Assembly: GCF_002812085.1 (NCBI RefSeq)
Contig: NZ_NPDM01000005.1
Span: forward strand, 62,001 to 126,000
Direction of reading: 5' to 3'
Length of the DNA: 64,000 nucleotides
Source of the DNA: Leptospira levettii
GTDB lineage: Bacteria > Spirochaetota > Leptospiria > Leptospirales > Leptospiraceae
Made by a program: the position numbers and the translations under genes. Under the pieces are notes generated by a model. That model made no database searches. It was not told where the DNA came from and saw only the letters and a list, made by a program, of their open reading frames with translations. Positions 1 to 8,887 of this stretch are shown here, in pieces. Position 1 is the first letter of the stretch; each line of letters opens with the position of its first letter.

Positions 1-1183
1 TCACTTCATCATCTTTGGTCACGATATAACGAGCAGGTCTTAAACCATTTCGATCAAGAGTGGCACCAATGATCCTTCCATCCGTAAAGGCAATGGCAGC
101 AGGACCATCCCATGGTTCCATAAACGTAGCGTGGTATTCGTAGAACGCACGTCTGTCGGCGTCCATCGCTTTGTTTTTTGACCAAGCTTCTGGGATCATC
201 ATCATCACTGAGTGTGGCAATGACCTTCCACCCATCACAAGTAGTTCAAGGACTGTATCAAAAGTTGCAGTATCTGATTGGCCTTCCATGACGATAGGAA
301 GCATCCTTTTGAGTTCGTCACCGTATAACGGAGATTGCATGACCATTTGGCGAGCTGCCATCCAGTTCATGTTCCCACGTAACGTATTGATCTCACCATT
401 GTGAGCAATTTGTCGGTAAGGGTGAGCCAAATCCCAAGTAGGGAAGGTGTTTGTGGAAAACCGAGTGTGTGTTAAACAGAACGCCGAAGTGAGGTCAGGT
501 GACTTTAAGTCTTCGTAGAATTTTTTAACTTGGTCTCCCAGTAACATCCCTTTGTATACAATGGTCCTCGATGAAAAACTTGGTACATAGTATTGCGAAC
601 GATCGAGTTTGAGTTCCGCACGAATTCGTCTGTCAATGAGTCGTCTGATTAGGAATAATTTTCTTTCAAAATCATCGGATGTTTTGATTTTTTTGGATTT
701 TTTCCCGATAAACACTTGTTTGAAGACTGGAATGGTTTTGGAAGCAACGACTCCCGCATATTCTTTGTTTACTGGAACATCTCGAAAACCAAGGAATTCT
801 TCCCCTTCGTCGATGATGATTTTTTCAATTACGTTTTCAACAGCCGCTCTTACTTCCGCATTTTGAGGTAAGAATAAAAATCCAACTGCATAATCACCTT
901 CTTTCGGAAGGGTGAATGGTAGGTTTTTGCGGAAAAAAGCATCAGGCAGGTTGATCATAATTCCTGCGCCGTCTCCCGTTTTCGGATCAGCACCTTCGGC
1001 ACCTCGGTGTTCAAGGTTACACATGAGGCGGATCCCTTTGTCTACTATGTCACGGGAACGTTTGCCCTTATAATTTGCGATAAAACCAACACCACAGGAG
1101 TCTTTGTCCATGGCAGGATCATACATACCTTGGGCCTGTGGGCCGAGTGGCGGAAGGATGGGTGGTTGGTTGGATTTTGACAT
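1..1183 (-). CDS. gltB: Glutamate synthase large subunit, N-terminal part (3' end outside window)
   Basis: Partial gene: about 394 codons are read from the start at 1183 to the window edge without a stop. The large subunit of glutamate synthase makes two glutamates from glutamine and 2-oxoglutarate. The visible part is the class II glutamine amidotransferase domain. KDSCGVGF places the N-terminal nucleophile Cys at residue 30, so a 29-residue propeptide should be cleaved. LEHRGAEGADPKTGDGAG and HTRFSTNTFPTWDLAHPYR are typical GltB motifs. An AGGG lies just upstream of the ATG. The synthase and FMN domains lie outside the window. Confidence 0.95.
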   Translation of the reverse strand, partial: MSKSNQPPILPPLGPQAQGMYDPAMDKDSCGVGFIANYKGKRSRDIVDKGIRLMCNLEHRGAEGADPKTGDGAGIMINLPDAFFRKNLPFTLPKEGDYAVGFLFLPQNAEVRAAVENVIEKIIIDEGEEFLGFRDVPVNKEYAGVVASKTIPVFKQVFIGKKSKKIKTSDDFERKLFLIRRLIDRRIRAELKLDRSQYYVPSFSSRTIVYKGMLLGDQVKKFYEDLKSPDLTSAFCLTHTRFSTNTFPTWDLAHPYRQIAHNGEINTLRGNMNWMAARQMVMQSPLYGDELKRMLPIVMEGQSDTATFDTVLELLVMGGRSLPHSVMMMIPEAWSKNKAMDADRRAFYEYHATFMEPWDGPAAIAFTDGRIIGATLDRNGLRPARYIVTKDDEV

Positions 1184-1358
1184 ACGTACCCTACTCTAAA
1201 GCAATTACTGTACCTTGTTTTAGAATTTGGGTGTACTGTCCAATTAATTTGTTTTCAGCAAAATGATTTATTTTTAGGCAAAACCAAAGGCATAAAAATG
1301 CTTATTATTTGATCGATTAGCGTACTATATATTAAATCAGATTATATAAATAGCAATA

Positions 1359-2546
1359 TTATATTGAGTCTAATCTTTGGCATAGTACAAGAAAGAAGCG
1401 AACTGCAACTTCCATAGGAAGATCGCTTAAATCCCAGCGCTGTGCTTGTGAAGAGGTGAACAGATCCTTCGTATGGTTCAATGTGGAAGTTAGTTCTGAA
1501 TTCGGGTCGAGAAGGGATTTTGCTAGCGACCGTGTGGATTCGTAACTTTTTCGGGATTGGACCCATATGTATTTTGAGGGCAGTTCTAGGTGAACCATCA
1601 AATCTTCGGTTTGTTTCCATTCTTGTAATTTCTCTTTTCCCTTCTTTGTGATTCCATATAACGCATAACCATCCGACAAACGTTCGATTTGATAAGACAT
1701 TCCCATTTTTTTTCCAATCCAAAAGTAAAACTGGATTCCGAAGGATAAATACCCCACAAGAAGGATCACAACTCCCATTTTTATATTGCTCATCTCTTTG
1801 TTCGTAAGATTGGCAAGTAAAATGAGAAGTCCCAAATGTCCAACGGCAAGTAAACAAAACGAAAAAAACCAATTCGCATTCGAAATGGAATGTTCCCATT
1901 GGATTGGGAAAAGCGAATTTGGACGGAGAAATTCTAAGTTAGGTGATGTATTCGAATCCAATGCCTTTGGTGGATCTAAGGGGATGGGTAGCCCAGAAAA
2001 TGAGTCACCTAACTCATCTTCAATGGGGAGTGGCATAAATCGGAAGAATTTTTTTAGTTCCCGGTTTAAATCTAGGTAACGGCTAAACTCTTTTGATTTG
2101 TCCGTGTATTTTCTAACTGTAATGGTCGAAACCGGAATCAGTAAACCTAACCTATGTTTGAGATAAATAGTATCCGTGTATTTCCAACCATCTTTTTTGG
2201 ATTCTGCATCAGAATGGATTTGGTATGAAACCCAATCGGAAAAAGGAATTTCCAAATCATTCATTCCTTGAGTATCTCCAAACCGAACCTGTTTCGATTC
2301 TCCGTCCACTTGTACATGGTAGGAAAACGAATTGGTTTCCTGATACGATTTCACGCAAACCAAACTGAGTGGGGTAAACGTGAGAAGGGAAAAGAGAATC
2401 CCTTTTTTACCGATCATGGGGTGTTTCCAAAAAAGGATTCCGAGTAAAGAGAGAATCCCCCAAACAATCGCTCCCAATAATAGTACGTAAGGATGTACAT
2501 TTGCCCCTTGGATGAGAATTGAGTTTTGTAAAAATGTTGTTTCCAC
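1359..2546 (-). CDS. Hypothetical polytopic membrane protein
   Basis: 395 aa, family not recognised. Two hydrophobic segments lie near the N-terminus (about residues 17-38 and 48-65) and two in the middle (about 227-246 and 255-275). A roughly 150-residue polar domain separates the pairs, and a soluble C-terminal domain follows, so it is probably an inner-membrane protein with an extracytoplasmic domain. It diverges from the TPM-domain gene with 46 bp between the starts. Nothing in the sequence suggests a catalytic role. Confidence 0.75.
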   Translation of the reverse strand: METTFLQNSILIQGANVHPYVLLLGAIVWGILSLLGILFWKHPMIGKKGILFSLLTFTPLSLVCVKSYQETNSFSYHVQVDGESKQVRFGDTQGMNDLEIPFSDWVSYQIHSDAESKKDGWKYTDTIYLKHRLGLLIPVSTITVRKYTDKSKEFSRYLDLNRELKKFFRFMPLPIEDELGDSFSGLPIPLDPPKALDSNTSPNLEFLRPNSLFPIQWEHSISNANWFFSFCLLAVGHLGLLILLANLTNKEMSNIKMGVVILLVGYLSFGIQFYFWIGKKMGMSYQIERLSDGYALYGITKKGKEKLQEWKQTEDLMVHLELPSKYIWVQSRKSYESTRSLAKSLLDPNSELTSTLNHTKDLFTSSQAQRWDLSDLPMEVAVRFFLVLCQRLDSI

Positions 2547-2592
2547 GTGCGAAAAAATCTCTTTGATTTTTTTGAATTTGTCAACTAACCTT

Positions 2593-3543
2593 ATGCCAAT
2601 GAAAATCAGATTTATATCCGTCTGGATCGTACTCGGATCTTTGTACCTCCTTCCTTATCATTCCAGATTACTCGCAAAAGAGATTCCTAAATTAGAATCG
2701 AGAGTTACTTTTGAAGAAGGAACAATCCCTAAAGATGTGGCTTTGGAGTGGGAAATAATCCTTGCCGAACACGAAAAACAAACTTCAAACCAAGTGGCGA
2801 TCCTTGTCGTACATTCTCTCGAAGGTGAGATCTTAGAAGAGTATAGCTTAAAAGTGGCGGAAAACTGGAAACTTGGTAGGGAAGGTTTGGATAATGGAGT
2901 CCTAGTTTTACTTGCGACTGATGACAGAAAAGTACGGATTGAAGTTGGTTATGGTTTAGAAGGTGTTCTCACTGATGTATATTGCAAACGAATCATCTAT
3001 GATACGATGATCCCTCATTTCAGAAAAGGAGATTACCCAACAGGGATACGATTGGGATTGGAACAGTTGTTACAAACCGCAACAGTTGGAGTCACTCCAG
3101 AAGAACCATCCTTATTTCAAAAATTCAAATCCTTTCGAGGTTTTGATTTCCAAGGAAATTGGTTTTTATACCCACTAGGTTGTTTGTTTATAGGTGTTTT
3201 GTTTTTATTCGCTTTTATTTCGGCCTTTCATTATGAAGCGGAAGGAATTGGTATGTTCTTTTTCATATTGGTATTCTTCCAATGGGTTCCAACTATGTTC
3301 TTTGGTTATTCTGCTTGGCTATTTTGTAATTTGGTTTATGGATTCGGTTTTGTTTTTGTACGACTCACAAGGGATAAAGTGAAATGGGTAAAACACATTG
3401 CATCGAAGGTAACAGACAATGTATTTTTTTCATCTGGTGGATTTTCTGGAAGTAGTGGGAGTGGGTCATCAGGAGGTTCGGGTGGTGGATTCAGTGGAGG
3501 AGGTGGAAGTTTTGGAGGTGGGGGATCAAGTGGAAGTTGGTAA
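2593..3543 (+). CDS. TPM-domain (YgcG-like) secreted/membrane protein with Gly/Ser-rich tail
   Basis: The open frame extends upstream to 2512, but the signal peptide starts at MPMKIRF or MKIRF (2593/2599), so 2593 is used. After the signal comes a TPM domain (roughly residues 20-155) with the conserved LATDDRKVRIEVGYGLEG and FRKGDYPTGI stretches. Two or three hydrophobic helices (about 200-275) follow, then a low-complexity tail of almost only Gly, Ser and Phe. TPM proteins with such tails are common in bacteria; proposed roles include phosphatase and photosystem repair, but the bacterial function is unsettled. No partner gene is adjacent. Confidence 0.85.
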   Translation: MPMKIRFISVWIVLGSLYLLPYHSRLLAKEIPKLESRVTFEEGTIPKDVALEWEIILAEHEKQTSNQVAILVVHSLEGEILEEYSLKVAENWKLGREGLDNGVLVLLATDDRKVRIEVGYGLEGVLTDVYCKRIIYDTMIPHFRKGDYPTGIRLGLEQLLQTATVGVTPEEPSLFQKFKSFRGFDFQGNWFLYPLGCLFIGVLFLFAFISAFHYEAEGIGMFFFILVFFQWVPTMFFGYSAWLFCNLVYGFGFVFVRLTRDKVKWVKHIASKVTDNVFFSSGGFSGSSGSGSSGGSGGGFSGGGGSFGGGGSSGSW

Positions 3544-3688
3544 TGAAAGTAAGCTCGGCTTACCTGAATCTTGGAATCAATTTTTTTTTGCGATTACCGA
3601 ACCGTACCAAAAGTTATCTGTCATTCGGACGACTAAAAATTTTTAACCTGATAAGCGCAATGTTTATCACCGACAACACCTCTTTCCT

Positions 3689-4225
3689 TTATTTGGATTT
3701 GAGTCCGAGCCAGTCTAAGATCCGTTCCACTGCTTCCTCTTTCGAAAGTTTGGATAAGTTCAATTTAAAGTGTGCTGCTTCTTGGTAAATAGGAAGACGT
3801 TTTTCTAAAATGGTACGATATGATGTTACTTTGGATAGGTCGGGTCTAGTCTGATCCCCTTTTACTTTTTCTACAAGTTCTTCAATGCCACGTTCTAAGT
3901 AGACAATCCGACCAATTTTACGTAATAGATCCAACTTTCTTTGGCTCACAATTTCATTGCCAACATCATCTAAATCAAATAAAATTCCACCACCACAATC
4001 TAAAATGATTCCATTTGCATTTTGCAGTTTTTGTAAAATAGAATATTCTAATTCGCGAAAAGCTTTCCAGCCGTTTTTTTCTACAAACTTAGGGATGGGT
4101 AACCCACCAGCTTCATAAACTGCTATGGAATCTGTTGAAACTGCTGGAATTTCTGTTTGTTTTGATAAAGTACGTGAAACCTTTGATTTCCCAGCGCCTC
4201 TTGCCCCTATGAAAATGATATTCAT
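3689..4225 (-). CDS. aroK: Shikimate kinase-like P-loop kinase
   Basis: 178 aa, the normal length for shikimate kinase, which phosphorylates shikimate in chorismate synthesis. Walker A is GARGAGKS (residues 7-14), followed by TDSIAVYEAGG in place of the classical D-x-D shikimate-binding strand. LDCGGGILFD matches the central GGG motif, and DQTRPDL corresponds to the lid region with its Arg. It is the last gene of a minus-strand set behind cheD and the HDOD gene (24 bp gap). Because the substrate-binding motif is somewhat divergent, a different small-molecule kinase cannot be excluded. Confidence 0.8.
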   Translation of the reverse strand: MNIIFIGARGAGKSKVSRTLSKQTEIPAVSTDSIAVYEAGGLPIPKFVEKNGWKAFRELEYSILQKLQNANGIILDCGGGILFDLDDVGNEIVSQRKLDLLRKIGRIVYLERGIEELVEKVKGDQTRPDLSKVTSYRTILEKRLPIYQEAAHFKLNLSKLSKEEAVERILDWLGLKSK

Positions 4226-4249
4226 CTAAGAGTGAATCCTTAGTTTGTT

Positions 4250-5104
4250 TTAAACATTTAACAAATCGGCAAGACCTGCTTGTAAGTCAGGAATGTGAAC
4301 AAAGTATGTTTCGATATCCGCATCGGTTACCCCAGTTTGGCTGAGTGCAAATGGTGAAATTGGAACGGATTCTCCACCAATGTCTATCCCGATACCCGAT
4401 ACGACTATGAGGATACTGGCAATGTGAACCACTGAAGTCAGTAGTGGATTTACTTTAGAATTTTCAGGAGAGAGGTAGTTTGCCACCACATCTGTAAGGT
4501 CAACAGGGAAGTTCCATCGTTTTAAAAGTGTTTCCGAAACTTCCATGTGTGTGTAACCGAAGTATTTTTTTTCTAATGTAGGGAATGGTTCCTGGTTGTC
4601 CTTGAGGTCTGTTTTGATTTGCATCATCACAGGACTAAAAAACTGAGCGAGAACAATTTTACCAACACTACACAGAAGACCTGAAGTAAAGGCTAAGTCT
4701 TTATCGATTTTTAACTTCTTATGTTGGACAATTTTACTGGAAAGTTCCGCAACAAGTAAGGACGCAGTCCATAATTGTGCTGCTTCCAATTGGTAACTGT
4801 TTAAGTCTTGCGCTAAGATTCCTTTTGCTGCAGTAAGCAGTACAATTTCTTTTACCGTCTTGATCCCTAATGTCATCAAAGCTTCTTGTACAGTTCGAAT
4901 CGGTTTGGAAGCACGGTAATAAGCCGAATTGGAAAGTTTGATTACATTGGCTGTAATGGCTGGGTCTTTAGAAATTTCTTGTGCTAAGTCAGCAATATTG
5001 ACATCGGGTTTTTGTAATTTTTCGAGTACTTTAGAAACAACCGATGAAATGGCCGGTAATTTATTTACGTCTTGTAATACTTCATCAACTTTTGATTTTA
5101 GCAT
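4250..5104 (-). CDS. HDOD-domain protein
   Basis: 284 aa, almost entirely one HDOD domain: LPAISSVVSKVLEKLQKPD, then DPAITANVIKLSNSAYYR and IKTVKEIVLLTAAKG. HDOD domains are catalytically silent relatives of HD phosphohydrolases and usually act in signalling or motility control. The gene starts 5 bp after the cheD stop, so the two are almost certainly co-transcribed, which points to a chemotaxis-linked role here. No metal-binding HD pair is evident. Confidence 0.9.
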   Translation of the reverse strand: MLKSKVDEVLQDVNKLPAISSVVSKVLEKLQKPDVNIADLAQEISKDPAITANVIKLSNSAYYRASKPIRTVQEALMTLGIKTVKEIVLLTAAKGILAQDLNSYQLEAAQLWTASLLVAELSSKIVQHKKLKIDKDLAFTSGLLCSVGKIVLAQFFSPVMMQIKTDLKDNQEPFPTLEKKYFGYTHMEVSETLLKRWNFPVDLTDVVANYLSPENSKVNPLLTSVVHIASILIVVSGIGIDIGGESVPISPFALSQTGVTDADIETYFVHIPDLQAGLADLLNV

Positions 5105-5109
5105 ATCGC

Positions 5110-5613
5110 CTAACGCACCTTATAAAGGTATTTTTCCATACCAGCTTTTTTTAGCAAAACGCGACCGTCATCGCAGTAGAGACTGATGGTTCTTCCCTCA
5201 TTACCAGCTACATCTTCCACAATGATTGGGATTTTTTTCTCTTCCATGAACTTTTTGACGATGAGAATATTCTGTTCCCCAATATTTTGTAAGAATTGGG
5301 AATTGATTCCTTTGAACATGGAAGCACCACCAAAAATTCGGCACGAGTATTGCCCAATGTTTGATCCTTCCTTTTTCATCATTTCGATGAGAATTGGAAG
5401 TGCTGTTTCTCCGTATTTGTGAGGAAACTTACTCATGTCTTTTCCTGTTGGATCTTTTGCGAGCATGATGTGTGAAATGGCACCAATTTTTTGGTCGGGA
5501 TCATACAAGACGATTCCAATGCAGGAACCCAATGTAGTCCGGAGTACATCCGTATCTTTTCCGACCTTAATGTCAGCAATTCCCACATTGATGATTTTGG
5601 ATTTTATAGACAT
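5110..5613 (-). CDS. cheD: Chemoreceptor glutamine deamidase CheD
   Basis: 167 aa. CheD deamidates glutamines in methyl-accepting chemotaxis proteins and, in several bacteria, binds CheC. The sequence has [15 protein letters not shown] with the nucleophile Cys31 and GAISHIMLA with His48, 17 residues later as in characterised CheD proteins; Thr26/27 lies beside the Cys. No cheC, cheY or receptor gene is nearby. It heads a minus-strand operon with an HDOD protein and a shikimate kinase-like gene, and diverges from the TraB-family gene across 60 bp. Confidence 0.95.
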   Translation of the reverse strand: MSIKSKIINVGIADIKVGKDTDVLRTTLGSCIGIVLYDPDQKIGAISHIMLAKDPTGKDMSKFPHKYGETALPILIEMMKKEGSNIGQYSCRIFGGASMFKGINSQFLQNIGEQNILIVKKFMEEKKIPIIVEDVAGNEGRTISLYCDDGRVLLKKAGMEKYLYKVR

Positions 5614-5673
5614 TCTACTTGTTTCTAGAGAGAGGAACCGTTATTTAGGTATAATAGATAGTCACTTCTCAGT

Positions 5674-6897
5674 ATGCGTTCAATCAAAAAAACTACCCCA
5701 CCAAGAAAATCTACCAAAAAAGGTTTCAAAACAAAAGAACCTTACCTGTTTAAAAACATTGACAAAACAGAAGTCCATATTTTAGGAACTGCCCACATAT
5801 CCAAACAAAGTGTGGAAGAGGTTGAAAAACTCATCCAAAGTATCAAACCAGATGTCATTTGTGTAGAGTTATGTGAATCACGGATGAAGTCTGTGGAAGA
5901 CCCAGATTATCTTAAAAAATTAGATATTTTTAAAGTCTTCAAAGAAAGAAAGATGTGGTTATTACTTTCGAGCCTCATCCTTTCCTCGTTTCAGAAAAAA
6001 ATGGGAAACCAAGACATCAAACCAGGAGATGAAATGCGTAAAGCCATCACTCTTGGACGTTCTCTTAAAAAACCAGTCCTTCCTGTTGACCGAGAAATCC
6101 AAACCACTCTCAAACGTTCGTGGGGCAATGTTGGATTTTTTTCTAAGATGTATCTCTTTAGTGCCTTACTTGCGTCATTACTTGTCAGAGAAGATGTAAG
6201 TGACGAAAAAATTGAAGAGATGAAATCGGATGATATCCTAAAAGACTTGTTCTCACAAATTCCTAAAAAATATGAATCTATCAAAAATGTAATCATTGAT
6301 GAAAGAGATGTATACTTAGCTGAAAAAATCCGCGTTTCTACCCTAGATAAAAAGGTAAAAAAAGTAGTAGCAGTTGTGGGAGCAGGCCACCTAGCTGGGA
6401 TCGAAAGGAATATTGATTTACAAAACGACTTATCTGTGTTAGATGAAGTACCGAAACGAAAACTTTGGGATAGTCTGAGTCTTATCATTTACCCCGTGTT
6501 TTTTGCAGGTCTAATCGGTTATACCACTTGGAGCCAAGGTGGAGAAGCGGGTTTGGATTTGTTTTCTAAACTCATCTACATCAAAGGCGGACTTGCTGCT
6601 CTCGGAGCACTCATCGCATGGGCTCATCCCATTTCTATTTTACTTGCTTTTATTACGGCACCTATCGGAACCTTTGTTCCTATTTTTAAAGCAGGTTGGG
6701 TGAGTGCCTTATCCGAGTCCTATTTACGAAAACCACTTGTAGAAGATTTTGAAAGAATTGCAGAAGATTCAGAAAGTTTTCAAGGGTTTTGGAAAAATCG
6801 AGTTTTGCATATCTTTTTGGTTTTTTTCCTCCCCCAATTTGGATCCACAATTGGAACCTTTATTGTCGCAGGAAAAGGCTTGAAGAATTTATTTTAA
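5674..6897 (+). CDS. TraB/PrgY family membrane protein
   Basis: 407 aa. The N-terminal half is a TraB/PrgY domain: HILGTAHISKQSVEEVEKLI, then KPDVICVELCESR, and VAVVGAGHLAGI near residues 228-240, which are the conserved GTAH, E and GxGH motifs. The C-terminal third has several hydrophobic segments (about 265-285, 298-340, 375-400), so it is membrane-anchored. Plasmid PrgY blocks peptide pheromone signalling, and the fold is related to a metalloprotease superfamily; the chromosomal role is unknown. A TATAAT hexamer at 5650-5655 lies upstream, but no good -35 element pairs with it. Confidence 0.85.
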   Translation: MRSIKKTTPPRKSTKKGFKTKEPYLFKNIDKTEVHILGTAHISKQSVEEVEKLIQSIKPDVICVELCESRMKSVEDPDYLKKLDIFKVFKERKMWLLLSSLILSSFQKKMGNQDIKPGDEMRKAITLGRSLKKPVLPVDREIQTTLKRSWGNVGFFSKMYLFSALLASLLVREDVSDEKIEEMKSDDILKDLFSQIPKKYESIKNVIIDERDVYLAEKIRVSTLDKKVKKVVAVVGAGHLAGIERNIDLQNDLSVLDEVPKRKLWDSLSLIIYPVFFAGLIGYTTWSQGGEAGLDLFSKLIYIKGGLAALGALIAWAHPISILLAFITAPIGTFVPIFKAGWVSALSESYLRKPLVEDFERIAEDSESFQGFWKNRVLHIFLVFFLPQFGSTIGTFIVAGKGLKNLF

Positions 6898-6947
6898 ACT
6901 GGTAATCTGATCAGAAGGCTTCTTCGTCTAAAGACAAGGAAACAACA

Positions 6948-7325
6948 ATGAAACGGAAGGCAAGTTTAGGGTTCATTTTGCTGTTTTTACTCTATTTAGG
7001 GTGCAAATCATCCCTATTTGGGGTTTGTTTATCCCCTGAATCCATCGTTCAAAAATCATCTCTCCCTCCTTGCCACCAAACACAAACAGGTGAAACTAGC
7101 AAAAAAGACAATTGTGATTGTCCCATTGTATTCGAATCACTCCAATTTTCTCCTGATTCGGATCTTTCTCTTGGTAAACCCATTGTCACATTTGTTGATT
7201 GGTCAAATTTCCGTGGGTCTTTTATTTCCTTATTAAAACCAAATCCAACGGAGAGTTGGATTGCTGGATCACAACACAAACTCCCTCCTCATACTCCTAC
7301 ACGCACTATCCACCTTCTGATTTGA
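6948..7325 (+). CDS. Small lipoprotein, possibly metal-linked
   Basis: 125 aa. The N-terminus MKRKASLGF… runs into a lipobox LYLGC (Cys about residue 19), so it is likely lipidated. The mature part has further Cys (CLSP, PPCHQ, NCDCP) and a C-terminal HKLPPHTPTRTIHLL. A good ribosome-binding site (AAGGAAAC) precedes the ATG. It lies 67 bp upstream of a copper-storage-like gene on the same strand, so a role in periplasmic copper handling is a reasonable guess. I do not recognise the family. Confidence 0.7.
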   Translation: MKRKASLGFILLFLLYLGCKSSLFGVCLSPESIVQKSSLPPCHQTQTGETSKKDNCDCPIVFESLQFSPDSDLSLGKPIVTFVDWSNFRGSFISLLKPNPTESWIAGSQHKLPPHTPTRTIHLLI

Positions 7326-7392
7326 GATAGGCACACCTTGATGGGGTGAACCAATTTCGAATGTTTAAAAATCAATTTAGAAGGATAAGAAT

Positions 7393-7836
7393 ATGAATCG
7401 CAAAGAATTATTACAAAAAGCTGGAATGGCAGTGGCTGTTTCTGGAATTTTATCAACACTTTCCGCAGAAGACCATGACCATTCAGGTGCTATGCCCACA
7501 GCTGGAAAATCCAAATATGCAAAAGCAATGATGGCGGCAATCCATTGCCAACTATCAGCGGAAGTATGCCTCAGCCATTGTATCACCGAACTTGGAAAAG
7601 GTGATAAAGCGATGGCAGCATGTGCGACTTCTACTCGTGAAGTGATTAGCCTTTGTGACTCGTTTGTGAAACTTGCAAGCCAAAACTCATCATTTACGAA
7701 GAAACTAGCAAATTTATGTGTGGAAGTCTGTGAAGCGTGTGCAAAAGAATGTGACAAACATGCCAATCACCATGCAGTTTGCAAAGAATGTAGAGACAGT
7801 TGTCTTGCTTGTGCAAAAGAATTAAAAAAAGTCTAA
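7393..7836 (+). CDS. Four-helix-bundle copper-storage protein (Csp-like, exported)
   Basis: 147 aa with 13 cysteines, by my count at 52, 59, 63, 77, 88, 109, 113, 116, 120, 130, 133, 137 and 140. Many sit in CxxC, CxxxC or HC spacings, as in DUF326/Csp proteins that line a four-helix bundle with thiolates and store Cu(I). The N-terminus MNRKELLQKAGMAVAVSGIL resembles an export signal, possibly Tat-like but with Arg-Lys instead of Arg-Arg. A His/Asp stretch (EDHDHSG) follows the cleavage region. The ribosome-binding site AAGGA is well placed, and a rho-independent terminator follows the gene. Confidence 0.88.
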   Translation: MNRKELLQKAGMAVAVSGILSTLSAEDHDHSGAMPTAGKSKYAKAMMAAIHCQLSAEVCLSHCITELGKGDKAMAACATSTREVISLCDSFVKLASQNSSFTKKLANLCVEVCEACAKECDKHANHHAVCKECRDSCLACAKELKKV

Positions 7837-7863
7837 GTTTAGATTAGAACTTTAATTTTAGAG

Positions 7864-7895
7864 GCTGTCCATCGTTTGGTGGACAGCTTTTTTTA
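7864..7895 (+). terminator. Rho-independent terminator after the copper-storage gene
   Basis: Perfect 8-bp stem GCTGTCCA / TGGACAGC with an 8-nt loop, followed at once by a T7 run. It closes the plus-strand transcript just before the convergent gene. Confidence 0.9.
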
Positions 7896-7899
7896 TGGA

Positions 7900-8775
7900 T
7901 TACCGTTTGGATTTCTTCTTCGGTTTTGCCTTTGGTTTTGGAGTCTGTTTCACTTTCTGATTTGGTTTTGCTTTTTTTGGTGTCGGTTTCGACAACTCTT
8001 TGTTAGAAGAGGATTTCTTTTTCGCTAAGGATTCTTTATTCTTTTTGTAAACAGCAGGTTCGTATTTAGAAAAATCAACTTCGATTTTTTTAGGGACTGC
8101 AAAGTCAGGATTTGCTTTTGGACTTGGGGTGATATTGATATTATCTTTTGGTGTTCCTAAAAATTCACGTAAGGTTCTGATGTTTTCATTCCTGCGTACA
8201 AGATTGTAATTCCCTGGAATATCAAACCATAAATCACGACCTTGTCCAAACTCAGTACTTTCTTGAGGGGGAAAACTAAAATCTTCAATGGCAGAGAGTG
8301 GTTGGAAAAGTGGAAAAAATAATGCGTTTTTATAATTCGTTTTTACCCAATCCGATTCAAAACCCCAATACGAAAATCTAGTATTGGTAAAACGATCAGA
8401 TCCATGAAAAGGAGTTCCAAGAGTGATCAACCTTTTTACTTTTCGTCTTGCTTCATCAGGTAAAATTAAAACCAATAATCCACCAGTATTATGAGCGATC
8501 AAAGTGACTTCGTTAGGTGCTGTTAAAATTTGTTTCGCTAAGTATTGGATTGCTTCTTCTAATGAAGAGGGGTTTCGTAAAGTAGACAAAATCCCAACTT
8601 TGAAACCTAAATTGTCTAAATTTGACTTTAGTCTTGCATAAAAAAAACGACCAGCTCTAAACCCAGGCACAATGAGAATATTTTTATCTTGATTGTTATC
8701 AATCGACAAATGACTAGGCAGGTAAAATGACACAAGAGCCCAAAATCGTTCCAGATATTCCATGAATCGAAACAT
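7900..8775 (-). CDS. Alpha/beta-hydrolase-fold protein lacking the Ser nucleophile, Lys-rich tail
   Basis: 291 aa. An alpha/beta-hydrolase core is readable: NILIVPGFRAG (oxyanion strand), the nucleophile-elbow region and LITLGTPFHGSD, a lipase-like motif. At the elbow the usual G-H-S-x-G-G reads A-H-N-T-G-G, so the Ser is Asn96; the codon is a clear AAT. Classical esterase activity is therefore not expected. The last 45 or so residues are Lys, Pro and Ser, like a nucleic-acid- or envelope-binding tail. It has no clear signal peptide. It may be a scaffold or binding protein; the partner is unknown. Confidence 0.8.
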   Translation of the reverse strand: MFRFMEYLERFWALVSFYLPSHLSIDNNQDKNILIVPGFRAGRFFYARLKSNLDNLGFKVGILSTLRNPSSLEEAIQYLAKQILTAPNEVTLIAHNTGGLLVLILPDEARRKVKRLITLGTPFHGSDRFTNTRFSYWGFESDWVKTNYKNALFFPLFQPLSAIEDFSFPPQESTEFGQGRDLWFDIPGNYNLVRRNENIRTLREFLGTPKDNINITPSPKANPDFAVPKKIEVDFSKYEPAVYKKNKESLAKKKSSSNKELSKPTPKKAKPNQKVKQTPKPKAKPKKKSKR

Positions 8776-8887
8776 GAATTTGATGATTCAATCAGACACA
8801 ATTCTTGTCTAGGAAAATCAATTCCAGGGGAAGAATTCCTGAATTGACCTCTAACCGACTCCACATAGCATTGCCTTTTAGTAAGCT

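Noticed and set aside
1342..1899. 185-aa minus-strand open frame ending near the hypothetical membrane gene
   Set aside because: It lies inside the 1359-2546 gene in another frame, with Cys/Trp-rich low-quality sequence; a shadow frame.
3549..3590. Terminator after the TPM gene (GTAAGC-TCG-GCTTAC)
   Set aside because: The stem is only 6 bp and the T run begins about 20 nt later, so the call is too weak.
5620..5655. Promoter for the TraB-family gene (TTGTTT … TATAAT)
   Set aside because: The hexamers are 25 bp apart, too far for a sigma-70 promoter; only the TATAAT is mentioned.
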